Source: Bacteroidota bacterium (GTDB lineage Bacteria > Bacteroidota > Bacteroidia > Chitinophagales > Chitinophagaceae). From it: 64,000 bases of DNA. The notes under the pieces were generated by a model. The model was not told where the DNA came from. It searched no databases and worked only from the letters and a program-made list of their open reading frames with translations. Below, piece by piece: positions 7,453-16,683 of the stretch. Position 1 is the stretch's first letter. Every line of letters begins with the position of its first letter. The stretch lies in NCBI GenBank assembly GCA_005789565.1, contig SXXL01000042.1, positions 1 to 64,000 of the forward strand, in the 5' to 3' direction. Position numbers and translations under genes: made by a program.

Positions 7453-10400
7453 GTGACGTTAAAATCGCAATACCCCTTGGCCTTACCCCACCTGCTCAAA
7501 CCCATTTACACGTTAGGCACTGACGAGACCATTCGTCGAGGCAAAAAGATCCATGCCATCGGGTACGCGGAATTGGCCGATTACGACGACTTGTTTGCCA
7601 CGGCGGTGTTTCGGGTGAAGGACGATAATTATGCGACATCCTACAAAGTTCACATCCAGCAATTCAAGGAGCCCTCGACTATTACGTTGCGTTGTACTTG
7701 TCCCTATAACATCGGCGATATCTGTCGCCATGAGGTAGCGGCCCTGCTGCAGTTACAGGAAATGTTGGACCGAGGGCAGTTGCGCACCGGGCATGCCACG
7801 TTCGATCAGCGCCACACGGTCGCTAAGATGAAGCAGATCGAGCTGAAGACCTTGCGGATGTTGAGTGGTCCCGATATCTTTTCGGCCGCGGAGAATTTTC
7901 TTCGGACGCAGAAGGCTAAGATCGAGTATGCTGAGAATGAGGTGATAAGGGCGAATGTGACGCTTGAGGGTCAGACTTATTTGGTCATGATCAAGAAGAA
8001 CGAGGAGCGACATTTTGATACGAGCTGCGATTATGTGGATGAGCGCCACGCACTTTGTCTGCCGAAAGTCATCGTGTTCCTCCAACTCCTTCACACGTAT
8101 GGAGCCAATTATTTTGACAGTATTCGAAACTGGGACAAGGAGAAGAACAAACTTCTGGAGGCCTACGGCTATTCCTTGAAAGATGACCTGACCGGTAAAT
8201 TTGAATTTTCCTACAAGGATGGAAAGCCATTCCTGCGCGTACTGGATGCATCGATCAAGCGGGTGACCCCGTTGGTTACCACGCCTCGTCCCAGTGTACT
8301 CCAGCCCAAGCCTGTTATGCCGGTAGCGGTGGTGGCGGACGAGGAGCAACCGCAACCGGCCCTGATTCATGCCAAGCGGGTGGGGGTCGTGTTCGTCTTT
8401 CAAAAGAAGAGCTATCCGTATTTCAGCGTGGAGGCGGTACTGGGTGAGCCCAACGCTTCCGGCAGCGGGTTTGCCGGCAAGGTGGAGAAGCTCGACATCA
8501 CCCGACATGTTTCGGGCATCGATATTTCCGAGGAGGATCAGGAATGGATCGGTTTACTGCGAAAGATGCAGGCACCGGAGATCAACAAATATGTAAGCCG
8601 AAACTCTCCTTTCTCCGGCATTTGGGAGAACATCGTTCAGTCGGCGGATGAGGAGTTACCGGAAGACACCCGTGACCTGATCACGGAGTATCTCCTGCCC
8701 AAATTGAAGAAACTATTTTCTGAGTTGGATGCGGGCTGGGCCTATTGTCTGCCACCGGGCAAGCCTTTTACGACGGCGAACCTGCAGCCTTTGCAATTGG
8801 AGTCACAACCGGCTCAATTGTTGCTTTCGGTCAAGAAAAAAAGTAGTTATCAGGTGACCGGTCGCATGAAATCCGGGGTGAGTGAGCTTCCGCTCAGCGA
8901 TCAGGAATACGATACACCTTTATTCTTCGTTTACAACCATCAGGCTTGGTTATGGCCCGACAAGGATCGGATCCGGATGGTCGAGCGATTTCGTTCGGGC
9001 GGCAAGCAAACGATCACGGCCGGTGCCTGGCCGGATTACCTGAAAAATGAGTTGGTGCCGTTGGCCCGTCAGTATGCGATCCAATTCGAAAAGGGCATTA
9101 TGCAGTCGGTGAAGGATGAGTCGCCGGCCCTCAGCCTCTATCTCGCCGAGCGAAATGATCACTTGGTATTTCAGCCACGCTTTGCTTATTTGGGGTACGA
9201 GGTAACGCCTTCGGACCGCGATGAGTTGATCGTGCCGCAAGGCGAGAAGGTGATGGTGATCCAGCGTCGGCGCGACAAGGAGCAGGTGTTCATCGATCGG
9301 ATGCGGGCGTTGCATTCCGGTTTTGCCTACGACGAAGCCACGCATACACTTGCCCTGAAGGGTACGGAGATCCTGAAGAATAACTGGTTCTTTTTGTTCG
9401 TGGATGCGATGAAGGAGTTGAAGACGCCGGTGTATGGATTTGAATCGCTTCGGAATTTTCGTTTCAATACGGCCAAGCCGCAGACCCGGGTATTCATCAG
9501 CAGTCATACCGACTGGTTCGATGCCAAGGTCGATATATTATATGGCGATCAGCGGGTGACGGTTGCCGAGGTCAAGCGAGCCTTGGCGAATAATCAGTCC
9601 TTTGTACAACTCGACGACGGTACGCTGGGCATATTGCCCGATGAGTGGCTCAAGAAATATGCCTTGTTGTTTCGGGTGGGTGAGGGAAAGAACGATCAGC
9701 TTCGATTGTCGCGTTTTCACGTTTCGGTATTGGATGAATTGTACGCGCAGCGCGATGAATCGCAGCAGGAGATCGAGTTAGAGGAAAAATACGAGCGGAT
9801 CCGAGATCAGCATCAGATCCAGTCGGTCGAACCCTCCGAAACCCTGATGCCCATCCTGCGGCCTTACCAAGTTTCCGGATTTCAGTGGCTGAATTATTTG
9901 CGGGAAGTAGGTTGGGGGGGCATTTTGGCGGATGATATGGGATTGGGTAAGACCGTTCAGGCCTTGTCGATGCTGGAGCATTTTCGTCGAACCGAAGGCA
10001 AGTTGCGGGCGCTGGTGGTTTGCCCAACTACCCTGATCTATAACTGGGAGAATGAGATTCGCAAATTCACGCCTACGCTCACCTATCGCATTCATCACGG
10101 CGCGGCACGGATCCGTCAGCCCGAATCCCTGGCCGAGCCCGAGATCCTGATTACCACCTATGGCACGTTGCGCAGCGACATCAAGATCCTGAGTGCGCTA
10201 CCGTTGGATTACGTGCTGCTCGACGAATCGCAGGCCATCAAGAATCCGGCCAGCAAGGTGACGCGGGCGGCGGGATTGTTGCAGGCGAAATATCGACTTT
10301 GCATGAGTGGAACGCCGTTGCAGAACAATACGTTTGACATCTATGCGCAGATGCATTTTTTGAATCCCGGAATGTTGGGCACGATGGAGTTTTTCAAACA

Positions 10401-11244
10401 GGAGTTTGCCGTTCCCATCGATAAGATGGGCGAAGCCGACCGAAAGGAACATTTGCGCAAATTGTTGTATCCCTTCATTCTTCGTCGCACCAAAGAGCAA
10501 GTCGCCAAAGACCTTCCGGAGAAGCAGGAGATGATCCTCTATTGCGAGATGGAAGCGGAACAACGTTCGATCTACGATGCCTACCGCAACGATTATCGGA
10601 ACCAGATCCTGGGCTCCATCGAAAGCATGGGTATCCAAAAATCACAACTGACCATTTTACAGGGCTTGATGAAACTCCGCCAGATCTGTGATTCCCCGGC
10701 CATCTTGAACGAAAAGGAAAAATTTGAGAATCACTCGATCAAGCTGGAAGAGCTGGCCCGGGAGTTGATGGAAGGGATTGGTAACCACAAAGCCCTGGTG
10801 TTCTCTCAATTTCTGGGGATGTTGGGGTTGATCCGGGACCGACTCAAGGAATTGAACGTTTCATATGAATATTTTGACGGCAGTACCACGGCACCCGATC
10901 GGGAAAAGGCCATTCGACGTTTTCAGGACGACGATTCGGTGCGGGTATTCCTGATTTCTTTGAAAGCCGGCGGGGTGGGATTAAACCTAACGGCAGCCGA
11001 CTATGTCTATATCGTCGATCCGTGGTGGAACCCGGCCGTTGAGCAACAAGCCATCGACCGGACGCACCGGATCGGTCAGACTAAAAACATTTTCGCGTAT
11101 CGAATGATCTGTAAAGACACGATTGAAGACAAGATCTTGCAGTTACAGGAAAAAAAGAGGGCACTCGCCCGCGATATCGTCTCCGACGAGACCGGATTTG
11201 TTAAATCCCTGACACGGGAAGATGTTGAATACCTGTTTAGTTGA
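7453..11244 (+). CDS. SWIM zinc-finger SNF2-family DNA helicase/translocase
   Basis: The track ORF (7426, TTG) has 1272 residues, but that TTG is part of the promoter, so I prefer the in-frame GTG at 7453 (1263 residues); this is not certain. In track numbering a SWIM zinc finger C-x-C-x7-C-x-H lies at residues 90-102 (CTCPYNIGDICRH). A long middle region has no motif I recognise. The SNF2 ATPase fills residues about 810-1272: ILADDMGLGKTVQAL (Walker A), LLDESQAIKN (box II, DESQ), CMSGTPLQNN (III), then the second lobe with SLKAGGVGLNLTAADYVYIVD and HRIGQT (VI). Such proteins move along duplex DNA and remodel protein-DNA complexes; the bacterial function is mostly unknown. It stands alone; the TGA lies inside the first unit of repeat tract T3. 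Confidence 0.9.
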   Translation: MTLKSQYPLALPHLLKPIYTLGTDETIRRGKKIHAIGYAELADYDDLFATAVFRVKDDNYATSYKVHIQQFKEPSTITLRCTCPYNIGDICRHEVAALLQLQEMLDRGQLRTGHATFDQRHTVAKMKQIELKTLRMLSGPDIFSAAENFLRTQKAKIEYAENEVIRANVTLEGQTYLVMIKKNEERHFDTSCDYVDERHALCLPKVIVFLQLLHTYGANYFDSIRNWDKEKNKLLEAYGYSLKDDLTGKFEFSYKDGKPFLRVLDASIKRVTPLVTTPRPSVLQPKPVMPVAVVADEEQPQPALIHAKRVGVVFVFQKKSYPYFSVEAVLGEPNASGSGFAGKVEKLDITRHVSGIDISEEDQEWIGLLRKMQAPEINKYVSRNSPFSGIWENIVQSADEELPEDTRDLITEYLLPKLKKLFSELDAGWAYCLPPGKPFTTANLQPLQLESQPAQLLLSVKKKSSYQVTGRMKSGVSELPLSDQEYDTPLFFVYNHQAWLWPDKDRIRMVERFRSGGKQTITAGAWPDYLKNELVPLARQYAIQFEKGIMQSVKDESPALSLYLAERNDHLVFQPRFAYLGYEVTPSDRDELIVPQGEKVMVIQRRRDKEQVFIDRMRALHSGFAYDEATHTLALKGTEILKNNWFFLFVDAMKELKTPVYGFESLRNFRFNTAKPQTRVFISSHTDWFDAKVDILYGDQRVTVAEVKRALANNQSFVQLDDGTLGILPDEWLKKYALLFRVGEGKNDQLRLSRFHVSVLDELYAQRDESQQEIELEEKYERIRDQHQIQSVEPSETLMPILRPYQVSGFQWLNYLREVGWGGILADDMGLGKTVQALSMLEHFRRTEGKLRALVVCPTTLIYNWENEIRKFTPTLTYRIHHGAARIRQPESLAEPEILITTYGTLRSDIKILSALPLDYVLLDESQAIKNPASKVTRAAGLLQAKYRLCMSGTPLQNNTFDIYAQMHFLNPGMLGTMEFFKQEFAVPIDKMGEADRKEHLRKLLYPFILRRTKEQVAKDLPEKQEMILYCEMEAEQRSIYDAYRNDYRNQILGSIESMGIQKSQLTILQGLMKLRQICDSPAILNEKEKFENHSIKLEELARELMEGIGNHKALVFSQFLGMLGLIRDRLKELNVSYEYFDGSTTAPDREKAIRRFQDDDSVRVFLISLKAGGVGLNLTAADYVYIVDPWWNPAVEQQAIDRTHRIGQTKNIFAYRMICKDTIEDKILQLQEKKRALARDIVSDETGFVKSLTREDVEYLFS

Positions 11245-11275
11245 GGGTTTAGAGAACAGGGTTTAGAGTTTAGAG
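11241..11275. repeat. Heptamer tandem repeat T3 (TTGAGGG/TTTAGAG), left arm of an inverted pair
   Basis: Five 7-bp units in phase: TTGAGGG, TTTAGAG, AACAGGG, TTTAGAG, TTTAGAG. The TGA stop of the SNF2 gene is inside the first unit. The tract faces T4 in inverted orientation across a 35-bp spacer, so a transcript could fold into a long imperfect hairpin. Confidence 0.88.
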
Positions 11276-11310
11276 GCTACGCTTGAATATTTCGTGATTT
11301 CTCTTATATG

Positions 11311-11345
11311 CTAAACCCTCAACCCTCAACCCTCAACCCTAAACC
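11311..11345. repeat. Heptamer tandem repeat T4 (CTAAACC/CTCAACC), right arm of an inverted pair
   Basis: Five 7-bp units: CTAAACC, CTCAACC three times, CTAAACC; read on the minus strand these are GGTTTAG and GGTTGAG, the same type as T3. It lies about 85 bp upstream of the real start of the outer-membrane protein gene; the track ORF begins inside it ([11 protein letters not shown]), which is an artefact. Confidence 0.9.
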
Positions 11346-11430
11346 TCTTCAGGGTTCTTTTGTTAAAGTTCAAATGTGGCAAATGATAATTCCCCGGAAT
11401 GCGTCTAACTTGCGGCCATCAAAACTATCT

Positions 11431-14364
11431 ATGAGACTGATTTATAGCCTTTTTGCCTTGTTTTCTTTGTCCCTAAACCTCCAAGCGCAGAAAGCGGACG
11501 GGGCGATTCGGGGTCGGATCTTGGATTCGGCATCCGTACAGCCGGTAGCCGGGGCCACGGTCAGTCTCTTGCAGTCGACCGATTCTTCTTTGGTCACCTT
11601 TACGGTTTCCAATAAAAACGGGCAATTCGAGTTCAAAGGCATCGCCAACGGAGCGTACAAAGTCGTTATTGCACATCAGAGCTTGGAATCGTTTCAAAAA
11701 CTGATCTCCGTCACCGCTGAAAATCGTTCGGTCGACTTGACCGACCTGAAGATCGCTCCGAAAGTCAAAACCCTCACCGGCGTCGTGATCAATACCGAAG
11801 CACCTGTTCAGATCAAGGGCGATACGGTTCAATTCAAGGCGGATGCCTTTAAGACCCGTCCCAATGCCACCGTAGAGGATCTGTTGAAAAAAATTCCAGG
11901 TGTACAGGTCGATAAGGACGGAGGGGTAACGGCACAAGGGGAGTCGGTTCAGAAGATCTATGTAGATGGGAAGGAATTTTTCGGAAACGACCCTAAACTC
12001 GCCACCAAAAACTTGACGGCAGAGATGGTGGAGAGTGTTCAGGTGTTCGATGATATGAGTGAGCAAGCACGGTTCACGCGGGTGGACGATGGCAGTCGCA
12101 GCAAAGCCATCAATATCAAACTCAAAAAAGATAAAAATAAGGGCGTTTTTGGTCGGGCCCTGGCCGCTCATGGCGATCAAGGACGTTACGAGGGTAATCT
12201 GAGTGCGAATGTTTTCAACGGGAACAATCGACTTTCGGTTCTTTTCAACACCAACAACATCAACAAACAGGGATTCTCCTTTTCGGACATCATCAGTTCG
12301 ATGGGTGGATTCAGCGGATTTGGTGGTGGCGGTGGTGGTGGCGGCGGCTTCGGTGGCAGTGGCGGCGGTGGTGGTGGTGGATTTGGCGGCGGCGGCGGTG
12401 GTGGAATGACGATGATCGCCACGCGCGGCGGTGGAGGTTTTGGCGGGTTTGGTCCGAGTACAGGTCCTACCGGTATCACGACCTCGCTTTCGGCCGGATT
12501 GAACTTCAATACCGAGTACAAAACCAAGCTCAAAGCCAGCGGCAGTTATTTCTTCTCGCGTACGAACAACGAGCAGCGGCAGGAGACCTATCGCCAAACG
12601 TTCTTTCCCGGCGATTCGATCGCTTACCTGAACCGAAACAGCTACTCCGACAACACCAATGAGAATCATCGCGTGAACATGCGGATCGAGTACACGATCG
12701 ATTCCATGAACTCCATTCTGTATACTCCCAGCCTGACGATTCAGCGATCGGATAATTTTAATGAAGACAGTTCCTGGACCCGCTCCGTATCGCCCACGCT
12801 GAACTACCTGGCATTGACCAGCAACACGGTGAACACCAACGTGCGCGATGGTCTGAATGCCGGTAATAACCTGTTGTATCGTCGTCGTTTCCAGAAGATC
12901 GGCCGAACCTTTACGCTGGGGTGGAACAATACGTACGGGGAGAGCGAGAGCGAAGGCTACAACCGTTCGCCCATCTATTTCTTCAAGCCCGATGGCAGTT
13001 CACAGGGAGGGTTGAACCAAAATCAGCAGAATTTACAGGAGACCTTCACCCGCAACAATGTATTAAGTACTTCTTATACCGAACCCCTGGCGGCAAACAA
13101 GATCCTGGAGCTCAATTATGCCTATACCCTGAATAAGAACACCTCCGACCGACGCACGTTCAATTACAATACCCTTTCCAAGGAATATGACATCGTGAAT
13201 CTATTGTTGACCAATCGTTTCGAAAATACATTTGAGGCCAGTCGTTTCGGAGCTAATTTCCGCGTGCAGGAAAAGAAATACAATTATCAGTTGGGCGTGG
13301 GGGTGCAGCGGGCTACACTGACCAGCGACAGCTATCAGGCGATCCTGGGCAAAGATTCCGTGACCCAGCAGTCCTTTACGAATTTCTTCCCGCAAGCGAG
13401 TTTCAACTGGACCCCCAGTCGGACGAAGGGATTGCGGTTCAACTATCGTGGTCGTACCAATCAGCCCAGCGTGACCCAATTGCAGGACGTGTTGGATGTT
13501 TCCAATCCGCTTTTTGTCCGTACCGGTAACCCGGCACTGGACCAGGAGTTCTCGCACAACGTGAACCTGAACTTCAACACGTTCGACATGGTAACGTTCA
13601 AGTATATCGCCGCCAACATCAACGTCAATGCCGTTCAGAACAAGATCGTTAACAGCATTGATACCTTGCGCAAGGGCATTCAGCTGACGCGTCCGGTCAA
13701 TCTGAACGGAGCCCTTACGACCTCTGCCTTCTTTACGGTTGGACTGCCGTTCAAGAACGCCAAACTCAAAGGATCTAGTTTGAACTTCACCTCCGTTGTA
13801 TTGTACAACCGAGACGTCAGCGAACTCTACAAGCAGTTGAACGTCGGCAAGACCATCACGCTGACGCAAACGGTCGGGGCCAATTTCAACCTGAAGGAAA
13901 AATGGGACCTGGCCTTCAAGGGAAGCCTGTCGTACTACAATATCAAATACTCTGTCAACACGGCCTTGAACGAATCGTATCTGTCGCAGACCTATTCTTT
14001 TGATGTGGCGTATACCTTCCCCAAGAATTATATCTTATCGACCGACATCGATTATTATATCAATACGGGTCGTGCCGCTGGCTTCAACCAGAACATCCCG
14101 CTGTGGAATGCCAGCTTCGCCAAGCAGTTCCTGAAAAAGAAGAATGCGGAGTTGAAGTTTACGATCAACGACCTGCTGAACCAGAACCAGAGCATTGCCC
14201 GAAACACCGGCGACAACTATTTTGAGGATGTGCGCAGCATGGTGCTTCGTCGCTATTTTATGGTAAGCCTGCTCTTCAATCTCAACCGGATGGCCGGTAA
14301 GAGTACGCAACCGCAAATGCCGCGGTTCATGGAGCGGAATATGAGGGATGTACGAATCAATTGA
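11431..14364 (+). CDS. Outer-membrane beta-barrel protein with CarboxypepD_reg domain (TonB-receptor-like)
   Basis: I choose the ATG at 11431, which begins a signal peptide ([20 protein letters not shown]); the track start at 11308 lies in repeat T4. The 977-residue protein has a CarboxypepD_reg-like domain ([21 protein letters not shown], residues about 25-105), a plug-like region with the [13 protein letters not shown] and [11 protein letters not shown] signatures, and a long C-terminal beta-barrel. It belongs with the outer membrane beta-barrel family often next to, but distinct from, SusC. A run of about 55 residues that is mostly glycine (12316-12450) interrupts the start of the barrel. 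No SusD partner is present, so the cargo is unknown. A 13-bp hairpin covers its stop codon. Confidence 0.9.
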   Translation: MRLIYSLFALFSLSLNLQAQKADGAIRGRILDSASVQPVAGATVSLLQSTDSSLVTFTVSNKNGQFEFKGIANGAYKVVIAHQSLESFQKLISVTAENRSVDLTDLKIAPKVKTLTGVVINTEAPVQIKGDTVQFKADAFKTRPNATVEDLLKKIPGVQVDKDGGVTAQGESVQKIYVDGKEFFGNDPKLATKNLTAEMVESVQVFDDMSEQARFTRVDDGSRSKAINIKLKKDKNKGVFGRALAAHGDQGRYEGNLSANVFNGNNRLSVLFNTNNINKQGFSFSDIISSMGGFSGFGGGGGGGGGFGGSGGGGGGGFGGGGGGGMTMIATRGGGGFGGFGPSTGPTGITTSLSAGLNFNTEYKTKLKASGSYFFSRTNNEQRQETYRQTFFPGDSIAYLNRNSYSDNTNENHRVNMRIEYTIDSMNSILYTPSLTIQRSDNFNEDSSWTRSVSPTLNYLALTSNTVNTNVRDGLNAGNNLLYRRRFQKIGRTFTLGWNNTYGESESEGYNRSPIYFFKPDGSSQGGLNQNQQNLQETFTRNNVLSTSYTEPLAANKILELNYAYTLNKNTSDRRTFNYNTLSKEYDIVNLLLTNRFENTFEASRFGANFRVQEKKYNYQLGVGVQRATLTSDSYQAILGKDSVTQQSFTNFFPQASFNWTPSRTKGLRFNYRGRTNQPSVTQLQDVLDVSNPLFVRTGNPALDQEFSHNVNLNFNTFDMVTFKYIAANINVNAVQNKIVNSIDTLRKGIQLTRPVNLNGALTTSAFFTVGLPFKNAKLKGSSLNFTSVVLYNRDVSELYKQLNVGKTITLTQTVGANFNLKEKWDLAFKGSLSYYNIKYSVNTALNESYLSQTYSFDVAYTFPKNYILSTDIDYYINTGRAAGFNQNIPLWNASFAKQFLKKKNAELKFTINDLLNQNQSIARNTGDNYFEDVRSMVLRRYFMVSLLFNLNRMAGKSTQPQMPRFMERNMRDVRIN
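12316..12450. repeat. GGT/GGC-rich low-complexity stretch coding for polyglycine
   Basis: About 135 bp of GGC/GGT/GGA codons inside the beta-barrel gene, encoding runs of six to nine glycines broken by Phe, Ser and Met. The antisense reading gives the proline-rich shadow ORF in the track. It is likely a flexible or surface loop and prone to length change by slippage. Confidence 0.85.
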
Positions 14365-14382
14365 GCTTCGCTCAATTGATTC
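14354..14382. terminator. 13-bp hairpin spanning the stop of the beta-barrel gene
   Basis: A perfect inverted repeat, GAATCAATTGAGC and GCTCAATTGATTC, with a 3-nt loop TTC. The TGA at 14362-14364 is inside the left arm. There is no following T-run, so it is either a non-canonical terminator or an mRNA 3'-end stabiliser. Confidence 0.55.
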
Positions 14383-14484
14383 GGTCCGCTGACCGCCGTC
14401 CGCAGTGTTGTCAGAAGGCCGAGGAGGTCCGATGTCCAACCTTGCCAGCCTTGGCGTAGGGTGGCGCCCATTCAACTATCTACC

Positions 14485-14519
14485 TTCAACCACTTCATCC
14501 TTCATCCTTCACCCTTCTT
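14485..14519. repeat. Heptamer tandem repeat T5 (CCTTCAT/CCTTCAC)
   Basis: Units ACTTCAT, CCTTCAT, CCTTCAC, CCTTCTT follow one another at 7-bp spacing, preceded by a diverged TTCAACC. They are the same type and orientation as T1. The tract ends 4 bp before a -7-like element (TAATATTG, 14524-14531). Confidence 0.82.
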
Positions 14520-14547
14520 TTCGTAATATTGGTACAAATTCTACCCA

Positions 14548-15111
14548 ATCAAACACCTGATTGTTATCCTTGCACTTTTCCCCACGCTGGTTTTGGCGCA
14601 GTTGCGGATTCCGGGGATGAAAAATGAGTTGGCCACTGCGGTGAAGCAAGTGTTGGAGGATTATCCCAACGGGTATTCGAATTTGATGGGGGAGCCGGGG
14701 GATAGCAGTTTTGAATCAAAAGTCAAGTTGTCGGAGGCGGAAGGGGTACAATTCGTGCAGCATTCGCTGAGTGGTCGGTCGGTGATCAGTTGGCAGGCGA
14801 GGTTGGTCACCACGGAGGATCATGCCGAGGCCAAAAAGAAATTTCGGGCCGCTTATCAGCAATTACAGGGGTTACAGGTGCGGATCGGGTCTCGTGCCTA
14901 CAAGCTTCGCAGTCCCTATGAGGTGCCCAACCTCGATCAAAAATTCACGTCGCTGGTATTTGAGTTGGAGCCTTCCAATAGTTATTCGGAATCCATCAAG
15001 ATAGAACTGCAAATGCTTTTTCAGATGCCGATGGAATGGGCGGTGGGCGCATTGATCTATGACCGCGACCGGAAGGATACGGATCCGGGTCGGGTGCTTC
15101 GGTCTTTCTAG
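14548..15111 (+). CDS. Secreted protein of unknown function with an apparently non-canonical start (ATC)
   Basis: The track ORF starts at TTG 14593, but the frame upstream encodes an obvious signal peptide, KHLIVILALFPTLVLAQ, which that start would cut off. The only codon placed like a start is ATC at 14548 (ATC AAA CAC CTG, where ATG AAA is expected), with an in-frame TAA further upstream and no ATG, GTG or TTG between. A CTG at 14557 is another option. The mature part, about 170 residues, has no domain I recognise; it is rich in charged residues and ends with MEWAVGALIYDRD. Either AUC or CUG initiates, the start has been lost, or the base is a sequencing error. Confidence 0.7.
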   Translation: MKHLIVILALFPTLVLAQLRIPGMKNELATAVKQVLEDYPNGYSNLMGEPGDSSFESKVKLSEAEGVQFVQHSLSGRSVISWQARLVTTEDHAEAKKKFRAAYQQLQGLQVRIGSRAYKLRSPYEVPNLDQKFTSLVFELEPSNSYSESIKIELQMLFQMPMEWAVGALIYDRDRKDTDPGRVLRSF

Positions 15112-15140
15112 TATCAACTCCCACGCTGAACGCCGAAGGC

Positions 15141-15437
15141 TCATCCCCTCATCTCTTCCTCTTTCCATTTCCTGTCCCAAAAAAACGTTCCGAACGGAAT
15201 GATCGATGCGAGGAAGGCGGTGATCACCCAAGTGAAAGGATGTTTGGCTTCTTGGCGTACCTCCAGTGCGAGGAGGCCCATCGCTACGAACAGAAATCCG
15301 TGAACGGATCCGACGATACTGACGGCCTGGGGTATGCCTGCCAGGTATTTCAGGGGCATGGCCAAGCCGAGCAACGCGAGGTAGGAATAGCCTTCCCATT
15401 GGGCGATGCGACGAAAGCGGGGGTAGGACTTATTCAT
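15141..15437 (-). CDS. DUF3817 integral membrane protein
   Basis: A 98-residue membrane protein starting at ATG 15437 (the track ORF to 15677 extends upstream into mqnC). It has three or so hydrophobic helices with the DUF3817 pattern: FRRIAQWEGYSYLALLGLAMPLKYLAGIP, then VSIVGSVHGFLFVAMGLLAL and a last helix near AFLASIIPFGTFFWDRK. Function is unknown; in other bacteria the same domain is fused or linked to membrane transporters. It starts 2 bp after the stop of mqnC on the same strand, so it is almost certainly co-transcribed with it. Confidence 0.85.
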   Translation of the reverse strand: MNKSYPRFRRIAQWEGYSYLALLGLAMPLKYLAGIPQAVSIVGSVHGFLFVAMGLLALEVRQEAKHPFTWVITAFLASIIPFGTFFWDRKWKEEEMRG

Positions 15438-15439
15438 GA

Positions 15440-16564
15440 TCAGTATTGAATGACTTGTTCTTCGATTGTTTCGGGGATCTCCCGCCATTCGTATTGTTGG
15501 TTGCGGAGTTGGGGTTCGAAGCCTGCTTCGAGGATGGCTTCCTGGATGGTTTTGTAGGTGAATCGGTGTGGGGCGCCGGCGGCACTGACCACATTTTCTT
15601 CGATCATGATCGATCCGTAATCGTTGGCACCGGCATGCAGGCAGATCGCGGCGGTTTGTCGGCCTACGGTCAGCCACGAAGCTTGTATATTGATCACATT
15701 GGGCAGCATGATGCGGCTAAGGGCGATCATGCGGATGTATTCCTCGGTCGTTGTCAGATTCTGTACGCCGCGGATCTTGGCCAGTAATGTATCAACATCT
15801 TGGAAGGTCCACGGAATGAACGCCAGAAATCCTTTGGCCGTGGGGGGTTTTTTAGCTTGGACGTCGCGGATCTTGATCAGGTGTTCGAAGCGTTCTTCGA
15901 TGGTTTCGACGTGACCGAACATCATGGTGGCGGAGGTGGTGATGTGTTGGTTGTGGGCTTCGTGCATAACGTCGAGCCATTCCTGTGCACCACATTTGCC
16001 GTTGCTGACGAGGCGGCGTACGCGGTCGACCAGTATCTCGGCTCCGGCACCGGGGAGGGAGTCGAGTCCCGCTTCTTTCAACGCTTTTAACACCTCGTGG
16101 TGGGTGCTTTTTTCGAGTTTGGTGATGTGGGCGATCTCGGGTGGGCCGAGGGCATGCAATTTGATGTCCGGGAACTCGTCCTTGATCTGTCGGAAAGTGT
16201 CGACGTAGTATTGTAGTCCCAGTTCCGGATGATGACCGCCTTGGAGCAACAATTGATCACCGCCGTAGCGAAGGGTTTCCCGGATCTTTTCCCGATACGT
16301 GTTCATATCGGTGATATAGGATTCGGGGTGACCGGGGATGCGGTAGAAATTGCAGAATTTACAATTCGCGATGCAGACGTTGGTGGTGTTCACGTTCCGG
16401 TCGATCTGCCAGGTTACTTTGCCGTGCGGCACCTGGATCTTCCGCAACTCATCGGCGATGTGTATGAGATCGGTCAGGGGCGCCTCGTGGTACAAATGCA
16501 TTCCTTCCTCCAATGTCAGAAACTCGAATCGGGAGGCTTTGGCGTAAATATCAGTTAGATTCAT
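15440..16564 (-). CDS. mqnC: Cyclic dehypoxanthine futalosine synthase (radical SAM, menaquinone pathway)
   Basis: The start is the ATG at 16564; the 27 extra residues in the track ORF come from the adjacent repeat tract. The 374-residue radical SAM enzyme has the cluster motif C-x3-C-x2-C (CIANCKFCNF) and the MqnC signatures LLQGGHHPELGLQYY, HALGPPEI, LPGAGAEIL and ATMMFGHVET. It converts dehypoxanthine futalosine to its cyclic form in the futalosine route to menaquinone, the quinone used by the alternative complex III encoded at 27-36 kb. Other mqn genes are not in the window. Only 4 bp separate a perfect -7 element from the ATG, so the message is probably leaderless. Confidence 0.95.
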   Translation of the reverse strand: MNLTDIYAKASRFEFLTLEEGMHLYHEAPLTDLIHIADELRKIQVPHGKVTWQIDRNVNTTNVCIANCKFCNFYRIPGHPESYITDMNTYREKIRETLRYGGDQLLLQGGHHPELGLQYYVDTFRQIKDEFPDIKLHALGPPEIAHITKLEKSTHHEVLKALKEAGLDSLPGAGAEILVDRVRRLVSNGKCGAQEWLDVMHEAHNQHITTSATMMFGHVETIEERFEHLIKIRDVQAKKPPTAKGFLAFIPWTFQDVDTLLAKIRGVQNLTTTEEYIRMIALSRIMLPNVINIQASWLTVGRQTAAICLHAGANDYGSIMIEENVVSAAGAPHRFTYKTIQEAILEAGFEPQLRNQQYEWREIPETIEEQVIQY

Positions 16565-16568
16565 GTGG

Positions 16569-16576
16569 CAAAGGTA
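16569..16576 (-). promoter_or_regulatory. -7 element TACCTTTG of mqnC
   Basis: On the minus strand TACCTTTG is followed by CCAC and the ATG of mqnC. The left arm of repeat T6 (GTTGAGG, 16577) abuts the element directly, so the repeat occupies the -33 position and no TTG is seen there. Confidence 0.6.
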
Positions 16577-16670
16577 GTTGAGGGGATGAGAAGATGAGTA
16601 GATGAGAAGATGAGGAGATGAGGAAAAGGTGGGAGTTTTGCTCAACCTCTCATCTCCTCATCTCCTCAAC
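16577..16670. repeat. Inverted octamer repeat T6 between divergent genes
   Basis: The left arm reads GTTGAGG followed by five octamers GATGAGNA (16585-16624); after a spacer of about 20 bp the right arm is its reverse complement, ending CTCCTCAAC at 16670. The end unit GTTGAGG is the same as in T2 and T4, but the body has an 8-bp period. It fills the space between the mqnC promoter and the promoter region of the protease gene and could form a cruciform or hairpin. Confidence 0.88.
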
Positions 16671-16683
16671 GTATTTTTACAGT

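Noticed and set aside
11311-11345. Telomere-like CCCTAAA repeats
   Set aside because: The units resemble plant-type telomere repeats only by chance; the tract is internal, short, and grades into other heptamers (CTCAACC, CCTTCAC) elsewhere in the window.
11308-11430. N-terminal extension of the outer-membrane protein ([11 protein letters not shown]...)
   Set aside because: It is translated repeat T4; a normal signal peptide starts at ATG 11431.
12186-12533. Proline-rich minus-strand ORF (115 aa)
   Set aside because: It is the antisense shadow of the polyglycine codons of the outer-membrane protein.
1010-14396. Inverted 13-mer pair GCGGTCAGCGGAC (1010-1022) and its complement (14384-14396)
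   Set aside because: Both lie near repeat tracts, but 13-base matches between two random sites are expected dozens of times in 64 kb, and no further extension of the match exists.
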